Positions 43,653 through 53,179 of a stretch of DNA of 64,000 bases are shown here, in pieces. How positions within the stretch are numbered: position 1 is the first letter of the stretch; every line of letters begins with the position of its first letter. The notes beneath the pieces are model-generated. The model saw nothing but the letters and a program-made list of their open reading frames with translations. It made no database searches and was not told the DNA's origin. Location: the NCBI RefSeq assembly GCF_000685095.1, contig NZ_BAYE01000015.1, positions 1 to 64,000 on the forward strand. The letters are read 5' to 3'. The position numbers were made by a program, and so were the translations under genes. Source of the DNA: Paraburkholderia caledonica NBRC 102488 (GTDB lineage: Bacteria > Pseudomonadota > Gammaproteobacteria > Burkholderiales > Burkholderiaceae).

Positions 43653-43810
43653 CAAGCTACCTTGCGGCAGCGGAGGTTCCTGTGAATTCCTGGGCGGTAT
43701 GTGACACCGCGCAACGCTTTGCCAGCTACCCGCCTCGCTAGCGCATGCGGCCACGGCGCCGACTGACGGGTATAGGCCACGGATTTGAGTCTTTGCGCTA
43801 GCCCGCCCAA
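43623..43810 (-). ncRNA. Candidate structured small RNA
   Basis: Reading leftwards, an inverted repeat GCGCTAGC (43795-43802 with 43737-43744) is followed by hairpins at 43694-43710 (GCGGT/ACCGC) and 43656-43671 (a 6-bp stem closed by a GCAA tetraloop), then the T7 terminator. About 190 nt in all. No known family was recognised and no clear promoter was found, so this is tentative. It could also be the 3' UTR of the DUF4148 mRNA. The rest of 43593-44054 holds no gene, only two tandem 12-bp repeats GAAACTCAGTTG at 44025-44048. Confidence 0.35.
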
Positions 43811-44054
43811 CGTGTCAGAACCACGTGATTCGGTATTTCAATCCCGGCTGGGAGACCGGCGCGCCGCCGGTTCTAGCGGCGCGCTCTCCTGCTCCCATCC
43901 AGACTTGCAATGCTTGCGGCAGCAGCGGATCGCGCTTGATGAATCCAACGCTCTGCGGCCGTAAGAAACTGACCGGCCGGTTGCAGACTCAACTAGTTGA
44001 TTCTGCCGACGCGGCCTGGTTGCCGAAACTCAGTTGGAAACTCAGTTGCCAACC

Positions 44055-44399
44055 TTAGTTGCCGAAATAAACCGACTTCGGGCCGGTCATGGGCTCACGC
44101 ACGCCGCCCGATTGCGACGAGCCATTCGCCACGCCGCCGTAGCCGCTGGTGTCGGCAACCGGCAATTGGGTTTGCGCAATTGCAGGATTTTGCGCCTGGA
44201 CGCGACGCTCGGCGGCCTGGACGTCGGCCGGATAGTTCGGGTCATTGCTGACTGCCGGGTTGTAACCTGCCTGTTCCAACTGGATCAGCTCGTTGCGGAC
44301 TTCGGCACGCGTCACGGGTTGCTGGCTCGATTGAGCGAACGATGCGACCGGAGCGGCGAGAACGGCTGCAATGGCGACTGCCTTGATAAGCGATTTCAT
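44055..44399 (-). CDS. DUF4148 exported protein
   Basis: 114 residues: a Sec signal (MKSLIKAVAIAAVLAAPVASFA) and the DUF4148 pattern TRAEVRNELIQLEQAGYNP, then a Gln/Ala-rich segment and a Ser/Gly-rich tail. Common in Burkholderia, function unknown. GGAGGTAAT precedes ATG 44399. It is a paralogue of the gene at 31320. Two direct 12-bp repeats follow just after its stop. Confidence 0.82.
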   Translation of the reverse strand: MKSLIKAVAIAAVLAAPVASFAQSSQQPVTRAEVRNELIQLEQAGYNPAVSNDPNYPADVQAAERRVQAQNPAIAQTQLPVADTSGYGGVANGSSQSGGVREPMTGPKSVYFGN

Positions 44400-44663
44400 G
44401 ATTATTACCTCCAGACTTGGTTTTATTTGCTGCTTGCCACACCGTGTGGAAGCGAGTGATTCCAGTCTAGTCACCGCGGCACCAAGGGAAAACCCCTAAT
44501 TGTGAGATACATAATTGTCGTAATCGAAAAAGTCAAACTGAATTGCCGCCACACGAAATGCTGCTTGCATCGTTGCCGTAATAATTTCGCCGACGTGCCA
44601 CGCTTGCGTTCCGGTCTTCCGGAGCTGCGGTACTTATCCGGGAGGTCCGTAGACGCGAGACGG

Positions 44664-45311
44664 TCAAATTTGCGAATTGCCGCCGAGATCTGCGTGAGGT
44701 GCGAGAAGCAGTTTGCGCGGGCCGCTGACGAACGCGCTGCCCGGCTCGAAGAAGCGCAGCGGCCGATGCGTTTCCCGGGACAAGCCAATGCGTGTCGTCA
44801 CACCGACCGGCACATCACCTTTTTCGATGACACCGATCCACAGCTCACGCCCGCCGCAAAGGTCGTGGCCGTCGAAGGACTGGCCGATGCCCAACGCCAT
44901 AGTGAGACGGCCGGGTCCGCGCGCCAGGTCGCGCAGCGGCACGCCGGGGCGGCGCGCTTCCATCAGCGGCAGGCCCTCGAGCGGCTCTATCGCCCGAATC
45001 AGAATGCCCGCGCCGACGTTCTCCGCTTCGGCAGACATATTGAGCATGTACGATAGCCCGTAGGTGAGCCGCACGTAGGCGTAGCCGGGCGCGAGAAACA
45101 TCGAGCCGTTGTATGGACGGCGTCCGATGAAGGCATGGCTGGTCGAATCGCCTACCGGATATGCCTCGGTCTCGACGATGCGACCGCTCATACGCCCTTC
45201 GGGCACATCGTGCACGAGGTATTTGCCGATCATGAAACGCGCGAGGTCCGCCGCCCCCACGGGCAAATCGTTACGCGACAACGGGATGATGGGAAGCAAT
45301 GATTTGCTCAT
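44664..45311 (-). CDS. 3-methyladenine (alkyladenine) DNA glycosylase
   Basis: 215 residues of the AAG/MPG family, which flips out and removes alkylated or deaminated purines. The catalytic Glu is seen in GRIVETEAY, followed by HAFIGRRPYNGSMF and YAYVRLTYGLSYMLN. The start MSKSLLPIIPLS at 45311 is preferred over the longer frame to 45428. It is transcribed alone. Confidence 0.9.
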   Translation of the reverse strand: MSKSLLPIIPLSRNDLPVGAADLARFMIGKYLVHDVPEGRMSGRIVETEAYPVGDSTSHAFIGRRPYNGSMFLAPGYAYVRLTYGLSYMLNMSAEAENVGAGILIRAIEPLEGLPLMEARRPGVPLRDLARGPGRLTMALGIGQSFDGHDLCGGRELWIGVIEKGDVPVGVTTRIGLSRETHRPLRFFEPGSAFVSGPRKLLLAPHADLGGNSQI

Positions 45312-45741
45312 GCAGCGTGCCTTTTTTGAATGCGTTGTTTGTTGCAGTGATTGATGCGTTGGCTCGGCCGCGGGCTGACGGTTGGTTAGTCCACGGTTAG
45401 TCCACTCTCTGGGACCAAGGGACGCCACGGCCTACACCAGCCCGCACGGATATGCAGCAAAGCTTTGCTCATCATGGCTTCACCGTTGTAGCAAAGCCTC
45501 ATTCCGGGCACCGTCGCGTTCACCATGGAACCAATTGGAGTATCGTTTGCTTCCGGCCCCAAGCAAGCCTGCGCCGGCTCACGCGGGCTTCGGCCCGTCG
45601 AAGCAGCCGCGATGAGCTCGCCAGACTCAAGCATTTGCAAGACCCGCAGTAACGTCCTTCCGATTTGATTCCGCTGTACCCGTAGTGCAACACATGGTCT
45701 CCGCCAGGGGACGAGCATATTCACGACAAGGAGAAACTCGC
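45312..45741. other. Intergenic region without recognised gene
   Basis: No convincing ORF. It contains a direct tandem 11-bp repeat GGTTAGTCCAC (45384-45405) and a 14-bp palindrome AGCAAAGCTTTGCT near 45457-45470. Neither has an obvious function. AAGGAG for the next gene lies at its right end. Confidence 0.4.
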
Positions 45742-46107
45742 ATGAAAGCATCCACGGCAATGAAGATGGTCGGCGGCGCGCTGATCGTATTGGCATCGCT
45801 CAACGCATCCGCACAAAGCAGCGACGCGGCGGCGTCAGCACCGGCAACCGCGGCGTCGTCGGCGGCAACGGGCAAGCAGGCCAAGGCTGCCAACCGTGCG
45901 CTCGGACGCAAGGTCCGTAGCGCGCTCGCCAAGACCAAGGGCTTGAGCGTCGCGAACATCAACGTGCGCGCACGCGGCGGTGCTGTGACGCTGGCCGGCA
46001 CGGTGCCTGACCAGTCGCAAGTCGACATCGCAACGCAAGCGGCGCAAGGCGTGGCCGGCGTGACGTCGGTGAAGAACGCATTGACGGTTCGTCCGGTCGG
46101 CCAGTAA
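45742..46107 (+). CDS. BON-domain exported protein
   Basis: 121 residues: a signal peptide (to about residue 25, SLNASAQ), an Ala/Ser-rich linker and one BON domain (about 55-118, with VNVRARGGAVTLAGTV-like strand pattern). BON domains bind phospholipid at the outer-membrane interface and are linked to osmotic stress. AAGGAG lies 9 nt before ATG 45742. A GC-rich hairpin (46117-46139) follows the stop. Confidence 0.85.
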   Translation: MKASTAMKMVGGALIVLASLNASAQSSDAAASAPATAASSAATGKQAKAANRALGRKVRSALAKTKGLSVANINVRARGGAVTLAGTVPDQSQVDIATQAAQGVAGVTSVKNALTVRPVGQ

Positions 46108-46116
46108 CGAGCAGAA

Positions 46117-46139
46117 GCCGGCGCTTACGTGGCGCCGGC
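46117..46139 (+). terminator. Possible terminator hairpin after the BON gene
   Basis: GCCGGCGC (46117-46124) and GCGCCGGC (46132-46139) form a perfect 8-bp stem with a 7-nt loop. No T run follows, so termination may be weak or Rho-assisted. The remaining 46140-46482 shows no gene. Confidence 0.45.
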
Positions 46140-46482
46140 AGCAATATAGGCGAGTGCCGGCGTCGAGTTGCCTGACGTTGGCACTCTGCCGGGCGTAACA
46201 GGTTCGAGCAACTCTCCTGGCAGGCGTCGCTGCATTTTGACGTGTAGCGGTTCGCAGTCGGCAATCCCGACCAAGCCATTCCAGCGCGGCCTCCAGCGTG
46301 GCAATCTCGCGCTGCCAGAACCCGCGCCGCCATCAACAAACCTTCCCCGCGCCTGACAAAAAGCTCTACCATCCAGACCGTTGCACCATCCTGCTAACGC
46401 ATCGGTTTAATTCGTCGCTCCCGTTTCCAAAGCCCGCCTCGTCGCACGATTCACGAACAAGTACCAGACAAAAGGAAGCCCG

Positions 46483-47565
46483 ATGGCCAATCCGCCGACC
46501 GTCTTGCCCCGCTGGACTCTCGCCGTGCCGCTGGTTGCGTGGATCGTACTGGGCGCGGCCTACGCGTTGCCGGGCAACCAGTTACTGCTCGTGCTAGTGG
46601 GTATCGCGCTCTGCGCCGCGGTGTTCACGGCAGTGCATCACGCTGAAGTAGTCGCGCACCGCGTCGGCGAGCCGTTTGGCACGCTAGTGCTCGCTGTCGC
46701 CGTGACCGTAATCGAGGTCGCGCTGATCGTCTCCGTCATGCTGACGTCCGGCCCCGAGAAAGCCGGCCTGGCACGCGATACCGTGTTCGCCGCGGTCATG
46801 ATCGTCTGCAATGGGATCGTCGGACTGTGCCTGCTGGTGGGCGGCATTCGCCATCGCGAGCAGGATTTTCAGAGCCGCGGCGCGGCTGCGGCTCTCGCCG
46901 TGCTGGCGTCCTTATCGGTGCTGACCCTCGTCATGCCGAACTACACGACGACGAGCGCCGGCCCGATGCTGTCGCCGTCGCAACTTGCTTTCGCCGGCGT
47001 GTCGTCGCTAGTGCTGTACGGCGTGTTCGTATTCGTGCAGACGGTTCGCCATCGCGATTACTTTCTCGCCGACGTGCCGGACGAAGACGTGCACGCCGAG
47101 CCGCCCAGCGCCGGACTCGCGCTTACGAGCGGCGGCTTGCTAGTGGTGTGCCTCGTCGCGGTGGTGCTGCTCGCGAAAGTGTTGTCGCCGGTCGTGGAGA
47201 CAGCGGTTCAGAATGCCGGCGCGCCGCCGGCGGTGGTAGGCATCATCATCGCCGCGCTGGTGTTGCTGCCGGAAGGCCTCGCCGCCGTGCGGTCGGCGCG
47301 CGCCGACCGTTTGCAGAACAGCCTGAATCTGGCGCTCGGCTCCGCGCTCGCGAGTATCGGCTTGACCATTCCAACCGTGGCGGCCGTATTCCTGACGACG
47401 GGGCAACCTCTCGTGCTCGGCCTCGACGGCAAGGAGACCGTGCTGCTCGTGCTTACGCTGATTGTCGGCACACTGACGCTGAGCACAGGACGCACGACGA
47501 TCCTTCAGGGCGCGGTGCACCTGTCGCTCTTCGCCGCATATCTGTTTCTGTCGTTCGCGCCGTAA
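46483..47565 (+). CDS. ChaA-like Ca2+/H+ (Na+/H+) antiporter
   Basis: 360 residues with about ten membrane helices and the duplicated CaCA ion-exchange repeats: acidic motifs VTVIEVALIVSVM in the first half and LLPEGLAAVRSARADRLQNSLNLALGSALASIGLTIP in the second. This matches ChaA-type calcium/proton or sodium/proton antiporters of the inner membrane. AAAAGGAAG precedes ATG 46483. The true ion is not certain from sequence. Confidence 0.88.
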   Translation: MANPPTVLPRWTLAVPLVAWIVLGAAYALPGNQLLLVLVGIALCAAVFTAVHHAEVVAHRVGEPFGTLVLAVAVTVIEVALIVSVMLTSGPEKAGLARDTVFAAVMIVCNGIVGLCLLVGGIRHREQDFQSRGAAAALAVLASLSVLTLVMPNYTTTSAGPMLSPSQLAFAGVSSLVLYGVFVFVQTVRHRDYFLADVPDEDVHAEPPSAGLALTSGGLLVVCLVAVVLLAKVLSPVVETAVQNAGAPPAVVGIIIAALVLLPEGLAAVRSARADRLQNSLNLALGSALASIGLTIPTVAAVFLTTGQPLVLGLDGKETVLLVLTLIVGTLTLSTGRTTILQGAVHLSLFAAYLFLSFAP

Positions 47566-47612
47566 GGTTTGCGCTCTACCGCTCCGCCTTCAAACGCGCG
47601 GAACATCGACAC

Positions 47613-48506
47613 CTACTCTTCCCAATGCGCGGCGATCCAGTCGCGAAAGAGATTCAGCTTCTGCTGGTGCGCAACCGAATCGGGATACACGAAGTAATAG
47701 CGCCAACCCGTTTTGAGGACCATATCGAAAGGCCGCACGAGACGCCTCGCGGCCACGTCTTCGTCGATTAGCGCCAGGTCGCTGATCGCCACGCCGAAGC
47801 CCTGCAACGCGGCGTTGGTTGCCATGTCGAGGGTGTCGAAGCTCGGCCCGTGCTCGGCGTCGATCTCGCGCGTATTTGCCGTGTCCGCTTCGGCGACCTT
47901 GGCAAGCCACATTTTCCAGTCACGATGATCGCGCGTGGGATGCAACAGCGTATGCCGCGCGAGATCCCCGACGGCCGCGAGCGGCTTGTCCTTCAACAGA
48001 TCGGGCGCACACACGGGCGTGAGACGCTCCTCGAATAACGGCACCGCCTGCACATCAGCACCGGGCGACGAGCCATAAATGATCGCCGCATCGAACGGTT
48101 CGAGCTGGAAGTCGACGTCGTGCTGCCATGTCGTGGTGATCTGCACATGCAGGTCCGGATATTCGGCCTGAAAGCGCATGATTTTCGGCAGCATCCAGCG
48201 CATGACGCAAGTGGGCACCTTCAGCGCGAGGTCCGTGCGTTGGCGCGTCAAGCGCAGCGAAATCTCTTCGATTCGCGCGAAGCTTTCCTTCACCGCCGGC
48301 AGCAGCAACTCGCCTTCGGCGGTCAACGTCAGCCCTTTCGCGTGGCGCTTGAAGAGCGGAAACTTGTAGTAGTCCTCCAGCGCGATGATCTGCCGGCTCA
48401 CCGCGCCTTGCGTGAGGCACAAATGATCGGCGGCACGCGTGAAGCTGCGGTGGCGCGCAACGGTTTCGAAAATCTGCAGCGCGTTGAGCGGCGGAAGGCG
48501 TCGCAT
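47613..48506 (-). CDS. LysR-family regulator (GcvA-like)
   Basis: 297 residues: an N-terminal winged HTH (LNALQIFETVARHRSFTRAADHLCLTQGAVSRQIIALED, about 7-46) and a periplasmic-binding-like effector domain. The sequence resembles GcvA-type LysR regulators. It is divergent from the ABC transporter cluster starting at 49031, which it probably controls. Confidence 0.87.
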   Translation of the reverse strand: MRRLPPLNALQIFETVARHRSFTRAADHLCLTQGAVSRQIIALEDYYKFPLFKRHAKGLTLTAEGELLLPAVKESFARIEEISLRLTRQRTDLALKVPTCVMRWMLPKIMRFQAEYPDLHVQITTTWQHDVDFQLEPFDAAIIYGSSPGADVQAVPLFEERLTPVCAPDLLKDKPLAAVGDLARHTLLHPTRDHRDWKMWLAKVAEADTANTREIDAEHGPSFDTLDMATNAALQGFGVAISDLALIDEDVAARRLVRPFDMVLKTGWRYYFVYPDSVAHQQKLNLFRDWIAAHWEE

Positions 48507-49030
48507 CGAAGTAACAGGTATCCGGATTAGAAAAAATCATTGGGTGCGGCGAGAAGGATCGATATCGACGCTCGTCGCCTGCCCACAGGATACGCGATCG
48601 CGCGTCGCCGCACGAGTCGTGGCAACGCGTGGCGCCATGCGTTGCGCTCATGCATCGATCGAAACACGCGCCGAAGGTGCGCGGCGCGCACTGCAGCGGG
48701 GCACGAGGCCCCCACGGCGCACCAGAACCGAGCTTTGCTCATACCTACGGACAGGCGCAGAGTGCGGAAAAGCATGGACGTTAACCCGAATGCGCCGGTG
48801 GCTCAACCTTCGAGCGGATCCCGTGGCGCGCTCCCGGCACTTCGCGAGACGTGCCCGGCATGAGATTACGTCATGCCCTCCATGCACATATTTCGTTTGT
48901 TGACGGATTTTGGCAAACCTAGAGTGCATCAACAGTACGCATCCGCCAACGCCAACCAACGGTGCCATGCGGCCGCAGCGGTCACAGCGATTATCACCAG
49001 GCAACAGGCGTTCAACACAGGGAGACCGCC
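48507..49030. other. Divergent regulatory region between LysR gene and ABC operon
   Basis: No gene is seen. TTTGTTGACGGATTTTGGCA (from about 48896) contains TTGACG and a loosely symmetric TTTG/CAAA pair that could be a promoter with a LysR-type (T-N11-A) site. The -10 box is unclear. ACAGGGAG lies before the first transporter gene. Confidence 0.35.
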
Positions 49031-50125
49031 ATGCAAGAGATCAAACGGGGCAGAAGGCAGGCCATCAAGACGATTGGCGCAGCGCTCGCGGCGTCCACGT
49101 TGCCGATGCCGTTCGTCAATCTGCGCGCGCAGCAGCAGAACTTCAGCGGCAAAACGCTGCGGCTCCTGACGTGGTCGGACGACACGGGCGCGGCTGCGCT
49201 GCGCAACATCGCCGCGACGTTCACCGCGAAGACCGGCGCGAAGGTGATCGCCGACCGAGCGGACGGCACCTCGGGCATGGTCGCGAAGGTCAAGGCTGCG
49301 GGCGAGCGCCCGACCTACGACGTCATCACGCTCGCGGGCGTGGGCGCAGCAGGTCTCGGCGACGCGGGCTTGCTGATGAAGCCCGATCTCGACAAGCTGC
49401 CCAACCTGAAAGAAGTGGCGCCGCAATACCGCACTGGCGCGAACGGCTTTGGCATTGGCTACCTGCTGTGGTCCGACGGTCTGATCTACAACACGTCGAC
49501 GGTGAAAACTGCGCCGTCGTCGTATGAAGCGCTGTGGGACCCCAAATACGCCGGCCGCCTGTTCCTGCCGCCGCCGGAATGGGCCGAAGCGGTCGACCTG
49601 GCGATCATCGCCGCGAAGATGAACGGCGGCTCCCAGCAGAACATCGAGCCCGGCTTCAAGAAACTGATGCAACTGAAAGACCACGTTATGACGCTCGGTG
49701 AAAATCCGAATCAGGTGGCCGATCTCTTTCGCACCGGCTCGCTCGATATTGGCGGCATCTATTCGCCGGCGTTTTTCCCCGCTCAGATCCGCAAGCCCGA
49801 ATACAAGATGGGCGTGACGTACGGCATGAAAGAAGGCTTCGCCACGCAATTGATGTTCACCGTGATCCCGAAATCGCATCCCGGCGACATCGATCTCATC
49901 CACGCCTTCATCAACCATTCGCTCGATGCTGGCGTGCAAGGCCGCATGGCCGCCGACGTGCTCAACGGCCCGGTCAATTCGAAAGCGGTGATTCCTGCCG
50001 AGAGTCGCGCGTTCGTGCCGAGCGCGCAGCAGATCGCCGAGAAAGCCGTACTGCATGACGACAAGGCGCTCGCCGCCGTGCAGCCTGCGTGGATCAAGCG
50101 CTACACCGAAATCTTTTCGGCATGA
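49031..50125 (+). CDS. Polyamine-type ABC transporter substrate-binding protein
   Basis: 364 residues: an N-terminal export signal with GRRQAIKTIGAALAAS (Tat-like twin Arg) and a family 1/PotD-like periplasmic binding domain (LRLLTWSDDTGAAALRNIAA ... GYLLWSDGLIYNT). It is the first gene of a four-gene operon. The family captures spermidine, putrescine or similar cations; the ligand here is not determined. ACAGGGAG lies before ATG 49031. Confidence 0.87.
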   Translation: MQEIKRGRRQAIKTIGAALAASTLPMPFVNLRAQQQNFSGKTLRLLTWSDDTGAAALRNIAATFTAKTGAKVIADRADGTSGMVAKVKAAGERPTYDVITLAGVGAAGLGDAGLLMKPDLDKLPNLKEVAPQYRTGANGFGIGYLLWSDGLIYNTSTVKTAPSSYEALWDPKYAGRLFLPPPEWAEAVDLAIIAAKMNGGSQQNIEPGFKKLMQLKDHVMTLGENPNQVADLFRTGSLDIGGIYSPAFFPAQIRKPEYKMGVTYGMKEGFATQLMFTVIPKSHPGDIDLIHAFINHSLDAGVQGRMAADVLNGPVNSKAVIPAESRAFVPSAQQIAEKAVLHDDKALAAVQPAWIKRYTEIFSA

Positions 50126-51126
50126 CGACGATGCCCGCGCGCTTCTCGCGGCGTGCTTCAGCGGCCTCCTCCGATGCTACGGCTCACGAGGCGGCGCCTG
50201 GCATGGGCGCCGCGTCCCGCGCGGCACTGAACGCAAAACCCGACGCCGCAGGACCCGACGCGCCTGCGGCCAGCGCCGCGCAGAAGGCGCGGCCATGGCT
50301 GCTGCTCGCGCCGATCCTGCTGTTTCTCGCGGTGCTCGGCGCGGCGGCGCTCGTCGTGCTACGCATGAGCTTCGGCACGCAAGGCAACGAATGGCATGGC
50401 TTCACGCTGCAGAACTACGCTGATCTGCTGGACGGCTACTTCATGCGGTCGTTGTGGCTCACATTGAAGCTCGCGTTCCAGAGCATGGTCTGCGCGGTGC
50501 TGCTGGCAATTCCGGTCGCGCTCGCGATGGCGCGCACCAAGTCGCGTCTCGCGCGGCGGCTGTTGCTGGCAGGCGTGCTGCTGCCGCTGCTCGTCAATCT
50601 GCTGCTGCAAGGCTATGGCTGGCTGATCATCCTCGGCCCGGCTGGTTTGCTGAATCATGCGCTGCTCGGCAGCGGTCTCATGCATCGTCCGTTGATGTGG
50701 CTGTACCGTGAAAACGGCGTGCTGCTCGGCCTGATCCAGACGGCGTTTCCACTTGCCGTGCTGCCGCTTTCGAGTGCCATGCGCGCCGTCTCCAGTTCAT
50801 TCGAGGAAGCCGCGGCGACGCTCGGCGCGACGCGCTGGCAAACGCTGCGGCATGTCCTGTTGCCGCTCGCCATGCCGGGTCTGGTGTCGGGCGCGCTACT
50901 CGTGTTCGCCTATAACGCCAGCGCGTTTGCCGTGCCGCTTTTGCTCGGCGGGCGCCGCGTGCCGATGCTCGCGGTACTGGTTCACGATCAGGTCGCGCCT
51001 TTGCTGAACTGGCCGGCCGCGTCGGCATCCGGTGTCGTGTTGATGATCGCGACGCTCGCCGTGATGGCGCTTTCACAACGACTCGTGCGCCGCACGCAAC
51101 GTCTCGCCGAGGAGCCCCACGCATGA
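50122..51126 (+). CDS. ABC transporter permease (PotB-like)
   Basis: 334 residues with six membrane helices and the EAA loop (EEAAATLGATRWQTLRHVLLP). A long hydrophilic Ala-rich N terminus (about 1-55) precedes the first helix, unusual for PotB-type proteins. ATG 50122 overlaps the binding-protein stop, and its own stop overlaps the next permease start (ATGA). Confidence 0.88.
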   Translation: MTTMPARFSRRASAASSDATAHEAAPGMGAASRAALNAKPDAAGPDAPAASAAQKARPWLLLAPILLFLAVLGAAALVVLRMSFGTQGNEWHGFTLQNYADLLDGYFMRSLWLTLKLAFQSMVCAVLLAIPVALAMARTKSRLARRLLLAGVLLPLLVNLLLQGYGWLIILGPAGLLNHALLGSGLMHRPLMWLYRENGVLLGLIQTAFPLAVLPLSSAMRAVSSSFEEAAATLGATRWQTLRHVLLPLAMPGLVSGALLVFAYNASAFAVPLLLGGRRVPMLAVLVHDQVAPLLNWPAASASGVVLMIATLAVMALSQRLVRRTQRLAEEPHA

Positions 51127-52013
51127 GCACGCCCATCCCGAGTGCGCGCCTGCATCGCGCGTCGCCGCCGCCCCGCTGGCCGCGTCTATCCAACGCTCTG
51201 CCCGGTCAGCTCGGCAAGGCCACGGCCTTGCTCGCGGCTATCGTGCTGTTCGTCGCCGCGCTGCCCATTCTCACCATGATCACGATGTCGTTCAGCGCGG
51301 CCGACACGCTCGAATTCCCGCCGCGCGCGTACGGTCTGCACTGGTATCGCGCCGCATGGCAAAGCTTCGTGTCGCCGGACGCAACCAGTTCACTTTCGAT
51401 GGGCGCCGCGTTGAGCACGAGCCTGATCGTCGCGCTGTCGACCATGCTGATCGCGACGCTCGTCTCCGTGCCCGCGGCTTACGCGCTCAGCCGCTATCGC
51501 TTTCACGGCAAACCGGCGGTCGAGCAACTGGTCGCGCTGCCGCTCGTCTATCCGCTCGTGATGCTGGGCCTGTCGCTGTTGCTTGTTTTCAACGTGCTGC
51601 CGGTTGAACTCGGCGTCTTCCGCCTGATCATCGCGCACGTGATTCTGGCCCTGCCCTTCACGGTGAAAAACTGCGCGGCGTCGGTCGCCTCGATTGGTCC
51701 CGAGTTCGAGGAAGCGGCCTGCGTGATGGGCGCGAGCCCGGCCCGCGCGCTCGTCGACGTGATCCTGCCGCTGATGCGGCCTGGCATTCTCGCCGGCATG
51801 CTGTTCGCGTTCATCGTGTCGTTCAACGAATTCACCGTGACGTTCTTCCTGTACACCATCGACACGATGACCTTGCCGGTGTGGCTCTACAGCCGCACGG
51901 TGTCGTCGCTCGATCCGACCGTGTTCTGCTTCGCGGTGTTTATCGTCGCGATCGATTTCGCGCTGATCTGGCTGCTCGAAAAGCTGATCGGCGACGAAGG
52001 GGTTGCGCTGTGA
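51123..52013 (+). CDS. ABC transporter permease (PotC-like)
   Basis: 296 residues with six helices and the EAA loop EEAACVMGASPARALVDVILPL. It pairs with the preceding permease to form the channel. It starts by ATGA overlap. The ATPase gene follows after 40 bp. Confidence 0.88.
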   Translation: MSTPIPSARLHRASPPPRWPRLSNALPGQLGKATALLAAIVLFVAALPILTMITMSFSAADTLEFPPRAYGLHWYRAAWQSFVSPDATSSLSMGAALSTSLIVALSTMLIATLVSVPAAYALSRYRFHGKPAVEQLVALPLVYPLVMLGLSLLLVFNVLPVELGVFRLIIAHVILALPFTVKNCAASVASIGPEFEEAACVMGASPARALVDVILPLMRPGILAGMLFAFIVSFNEFTVTFFLYTIDTMTLPVWLYSRTVSSLDPTVFCFAVFIVAIDFALIWLLEKLIGDEGVAL

Positions 52014-52053
52014 CCGCTCGTGTTTTTCCGACGCCTTCTTGCTGGAGCATTCG

Positions 52054-53127
52054 ATGACTCATCTGACCTTGCAGGCCGTGACCCGGCGCTTCGGCGCGGC
52101 CTATGCTGTCGACAGCGTCGATCTGAGCGTGCCGGACGGCAAGCTCGTGTGCTTTCTCGGCCCGTCCGGCTGCGGCAAAACCACCTTGCTGCGGATGATC
52201 GCCGGCCTCGAAACGCCGACCTCGGGCAGCATCGAATTCGCGGGCCGCGACATCACGCGTGTGCCGGCCAATCAGCGCGACTTCGGCATGGTGTTCCAGT
52301 CGCTTGCCCTCTTTCCGCACATGAGCGTCGCGCAAAACGTCGCCTATCCGCTGAAGCTGCGTAAGACGCCGAAGCCCGAACAGGCGCGCCGGATCGCCGA
52401 ACTGCTCGAACTGATCCAGTTGCCGCACATGGCGAACCGGCCGGTCACCCAGCTTTCCGGCGGTCAGCGGCAACGGGTGGCGATTGCGCGTGCGATCGCG
52501 TCGCAGCCGAAATTGCTGCTTCTGGACGAACCGCTTTCCGCGCTCGACGCCAAACTGCGCGAAGCGATGCAGGTTGAAATCCGCCTGCTGCAACAGCGCC
52601 TCGGCATCACCACGATCATGGTCACGCACGACCAGCGCGAAGCAATGACGATGGCCGATGAAATCGTCGTGATGGAAAAAGGCCGCATCGCTCAGGTCGG
52701 CAAGCCGCTCGACATCTATCGCGATCCGGTCAGCGAGTTCGTGGCCGACTTTATCGGACTGGGCAATATCCTGCCGGTCACTTACGACGGCGCGGGCGCG
52801 GTCAGTCTGCCGGGCGGCGTGCGCATCGCGGTGTCGCAGGCGGCTCGCGTTCCGGAGTCCACGAGCGACATCCGCTTGCTGATACGTCCCGAGGACGTCT
52901 GCGTAAAATCCGCGACCGCCGCCGCGGGCCCAAACCGGCTGGCCGGTACGGTCACGTTCATCCGCGACGTGGGCGCCTCGCTTGAGGCGACGATAGATTG
53001 CGCCGGTTTTACGCTGACTGCCGCAACCACGCCGCGCGAAACACCTGGCCTTGCGCTCGGCATGCCGGTGCTGGCCGAACTGCCGCCGCACGCGTGCAAG
53101 CTGATCGCCGCGCGCGCGGTGCAGTGA
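52054..53127 (+). CDS. ABC transporter ATP-binding protein (PotA-like)
   Basis: 357 residues: Walker A GPSGCGKTT (about 35-43), Q-loop VFQSLALFPHM, signature LSGGQRQRVAIARA, Walker B LLLLDEPLSALD, H-loop VTHDQREA, and a C-terminal TOBE domain. It energises the polyamine-type permeases. The amino-acid transporter genes just downstream lack an ATPase and might borrow this one, which would be unusual across families. Confidence 0.9.
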   Translation: MTHLTLQAVTRRFGAAYAVDSVDLSVPDGKLVCFLGPSGCGKTTLLRMIAGLETPTSGSIEFAGRDITRVPANQRDFGMVFQSLALFPHMSVAQNVAYPLKLRKTPKPEQARRIAELLELIQLPHMANRPVTQLSGGQRQRVAIARAIASQPKLLLLDEPLSALDAKLREAMQVEIRLLQQRLGITTIMVTHDQREAMTMADEIVVMEKGRIAQVGKPLDIYRDPVSEFVADFIGLGNILPVTYDGAGAVSLPGGVRIAVSQAARVPESTSDIRLLIRPEDVCVKSATAAAGPNRLAGTVTFIRDVGASLEATIDCAGFTLTAATTPRETPGLALGMPVLAELPPHACKLIAARAVQ

Positions 53128-53179
53128 TATCAATCGCATTCCAACACAACAGTTGCACACACTCGACAGAGGACAGACC

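Noticed and set aside
45386..45796. 136-codon minus-strand ORF before the BON gene
   Set aside because: Overlaps the BON signal-peptide region antisense and has no start signal or recognisable domain.
48896..48920. Clear promoter for the polyamine-type ABC operon
   Set aside because: TTGACG is present but no -10 box lies at an acceptable distance; kept only as a remark on the intergenic region.
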